Source: Actinomycetota bacterium (GTDB lineage: Bacteria; Actinomycetota; Actinomycetes; S36-B12; UBA10799). Taken from it: a stretch of DNA of 51,410 nt. The DNA is taken from contig JACJWU010000010.1 in the NCBI GenBank assembly GCA_020636995.1, positions 1-51,410 of the forward strand, read 5' to 3'. The notes under the pieces are model-generated. The model did not search any database. It was not told the DNA's origin and worked only from the letters and a program-made list of their open reading frames with translations. Each line of letters starts with the position of its first letter. Within the stretch, counting starts at the first letter, position 1. Of this stretch, positions 50,407 through 51,410 are shown piece after piece. The position numbers and the translations under genes were made by a program.

Positions 50407-51410
50407 ATGCGCAGAATCCTCGTCGTCGGCGTTGCAGCGACCGCCATCACGCTCACGCTCCCGGCTCACGCCGCCGACACCACCGGCGCCGCCGGCAAGG
50501 ACGTCCCCCAGGCCACGTGCTTCTGGTTCGGCCCCATGAGCATCAAGAACAAGGCCACGAACCTCGCCTACCCCGACGAAGGCGCCCTGTACTGGGGCGC
50601 ACGCTTCCGGATCCCGACGGGGGCCACGCTGCGGCTCGAGGGCTCGTTCCCGCACGCGCGCTACATGTCCGTCAACGCCTACGGGAAGGTGCTCGGCGTG
50701 GACCACGCAGCCGTGGACGCCCTGGACGACACCGCGATCCAGCCCAACCCCGGCAGCATCAACCCCTATCTGCCCGGCGCAGACCGCTACGCCGCCAACC
50801 GTTCGTACACCTTGACCATGACCGACGGCGTGGCCTCCGACGAACCGAACGTGATCGACGCCCCGGCAACCAACGAGGCCGCCCAGGAGCTCATCTACCG
50901 CGTCTACCTGCCCGACGCAGCCAGCGACCGCAGTGCGGCCTCGCTACCCGAGCCGGTCCTCACGCTGTCCGGTGGTGAGGTCGTGCGCGGGCAAGCGCTG
51001 TGCGACGCGATCAACGACCCCCAGCGCTCCTTCTCCTTCCAGACCATGCCCGCACCCGTCTACGCCGGGCTGGTGAACCTGCCCGGCGCCGACCCGGCCA
51101 AGAACCCCTCCTACTCCCCTCTTCGCTGGGAGAAGTTCTTCAACCAGCAGCTCGCGTTGTCGGTGTACCGGATCGGCACCCCGACCGCCAAGGACCGCCG
51201 CAAGGACCTCGCGCTCGGTGAGATCGGCGGCTACTACGACAACCGGAGCGTCAAGTACGCGGTCGGCCCGATCAACGCCGCCTACGGCAAGGTCCTGGTC
51301 CTCAAGGGCAAACTGCCGACCACACCGGCCACCGGCCCGAAGGTCCGCACCATGGGATCCGGGCAGATGCGCTACTGGTCGATCTGCCAGAACGGCTCGC
51401 CGGTGGCGAC
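50407..51410 (+). CDS. Secreted protein, 3' end beyond the window
   Basis: An open frame of 334 codons runs off the right edge without a stop. It starts MRRILVVGVAATAITLTL with signal cleavage likely after HAA (about 24). The mature part has CFWFGP, ALYWGARFRIPTGATLRLEGSFP and HARYMSVNAYGK, a pattern I have seen in uncharacterised actinobacterial secreted proteins and DUF1214-like folds, but I cannot name the family. TATCCT lies six bases before the ATG, so a leaderless promoter is possible. Confidence 0.75.
   Translation, partial: MRRILVVGVAATAITLTLPAHAADTTGAAGKDVPQATCFWFGPMSIKNKATNLAYPDEGALYWGARFRIPTGATLRLEGSFPHARYMSVNAYGKVLGVDHAAVDALDDTAIQPNPGSINPYLPGADRYAANRSYTLTMTDGVASDEPNVIDAPATNEAAQELIYRVYLPDAASDRSAASLPEPVLTLSGGEVVRGQALCDAINDPQRSFSFQTMPAPVYAGLVNLPGADPAKNPSYSPLRWEKFFNQQLALSVYRIGTPTAKDRRKDLALGEIGGYYDNRSVKYAVGPINAAYGKVLVLKGKLPTTPATGPKVRTMGSGQMRYWSICQNGSPVA

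Overview
The window is GC-rich and gene-dense, with GTG starts common and many genes lacking a Shine-Dalgarno sequence but carrying a -10-like hexamer six or seven bases before the start codon. Together with the content (ChoD-like GMC oxidase, two MT0933-like small proteins, NarL-type two-component system, MarR-flanked MacB-like exporter, isolated tRNA-Arg), this points to an actinomycete (Actinomycetota). The genus cannot be told from the sequence. No ribosomal RNA, CRISPR array, prophage or complete insertion sequence is visible.

Layout. 1-7650: type II NADH dehydrogenase, a shikimate-kinase-like protein, an alpha/beta hydrolase, a two-TM-pore ion channel, a membrane-anchored lipid kinase, and an epimerase plus large GT-C-like membrane protein operon. 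7650-12200: two tandem-domain universal stress proteins bracketing an APC amino-acid permease, two palindromic repeat arrays and a tandem pair of 58-residue MT0933-like proteins. 12250-16330: GMC oxidoreductase, DUF2892 protein, an ECF sigma factor fused to a zinc anti-sigma motif, and a beta-CASP nuclease. 16420-20000: MacB-like ABC exporter with divergent MarR regulator. 20096-25786: YaaA, an FUSC-like membrane protein, a four-domain lipoprotein, and a sensor kinase/response regulator pair behind a secreted protein gene. 25869-34714: TspO, DnaQ-like exonuclease, P1B-5 metal ATPase with hemerythrin domain, patatin and GNAT divergent pair, cupin, carotenoid oxygenase, and an ArsR-SulP operon. 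34862-39105: divergent thiolases and an ABC-2 transporter. 39168-48659: small secreted proteins, YbaK-like protein, peroxiredoxin under a CsoR/CstR-like operator, sedolisin protease, flavodoxin-like protein, GNAT-like protein, second patatin, hemolysin III, and a methyltransferase-like protein. 48660-49832: remnants of an integrase and possibly of a STAND regulator beside tRNA-Arg. 49888-51410: a lipoprotein and a secreted protein cut by the window edge.

Themes. Many products deal with redox or metal stress (Ndh, two universal stress proteins, YaaA, peroxiredoxin, P1B-5 ATPase, flavodoxin) or with lipid and envelope chemistry (lipid kinase, two patatins, thiolases, hemolysin III, carotenoid oxygenase, GMC oxidase). 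Most local regulation can be read from palindromes next to genes: ArsR-SulP, MarR-ABC, hemolysin III, peroxiredoxin, and the secreted-protein/kinase operon.

The most unusual signal is non-coding. A dispersed family of intergenic arrays (about 1-24, 7703-7864, 11230-11700, 43382-43553) is built from roughly 20-bp units containing GGTTAGAGA that converge symmetrically on a conserved core. A second hairpin family occurs at 20000-20064 and 48734-48793.
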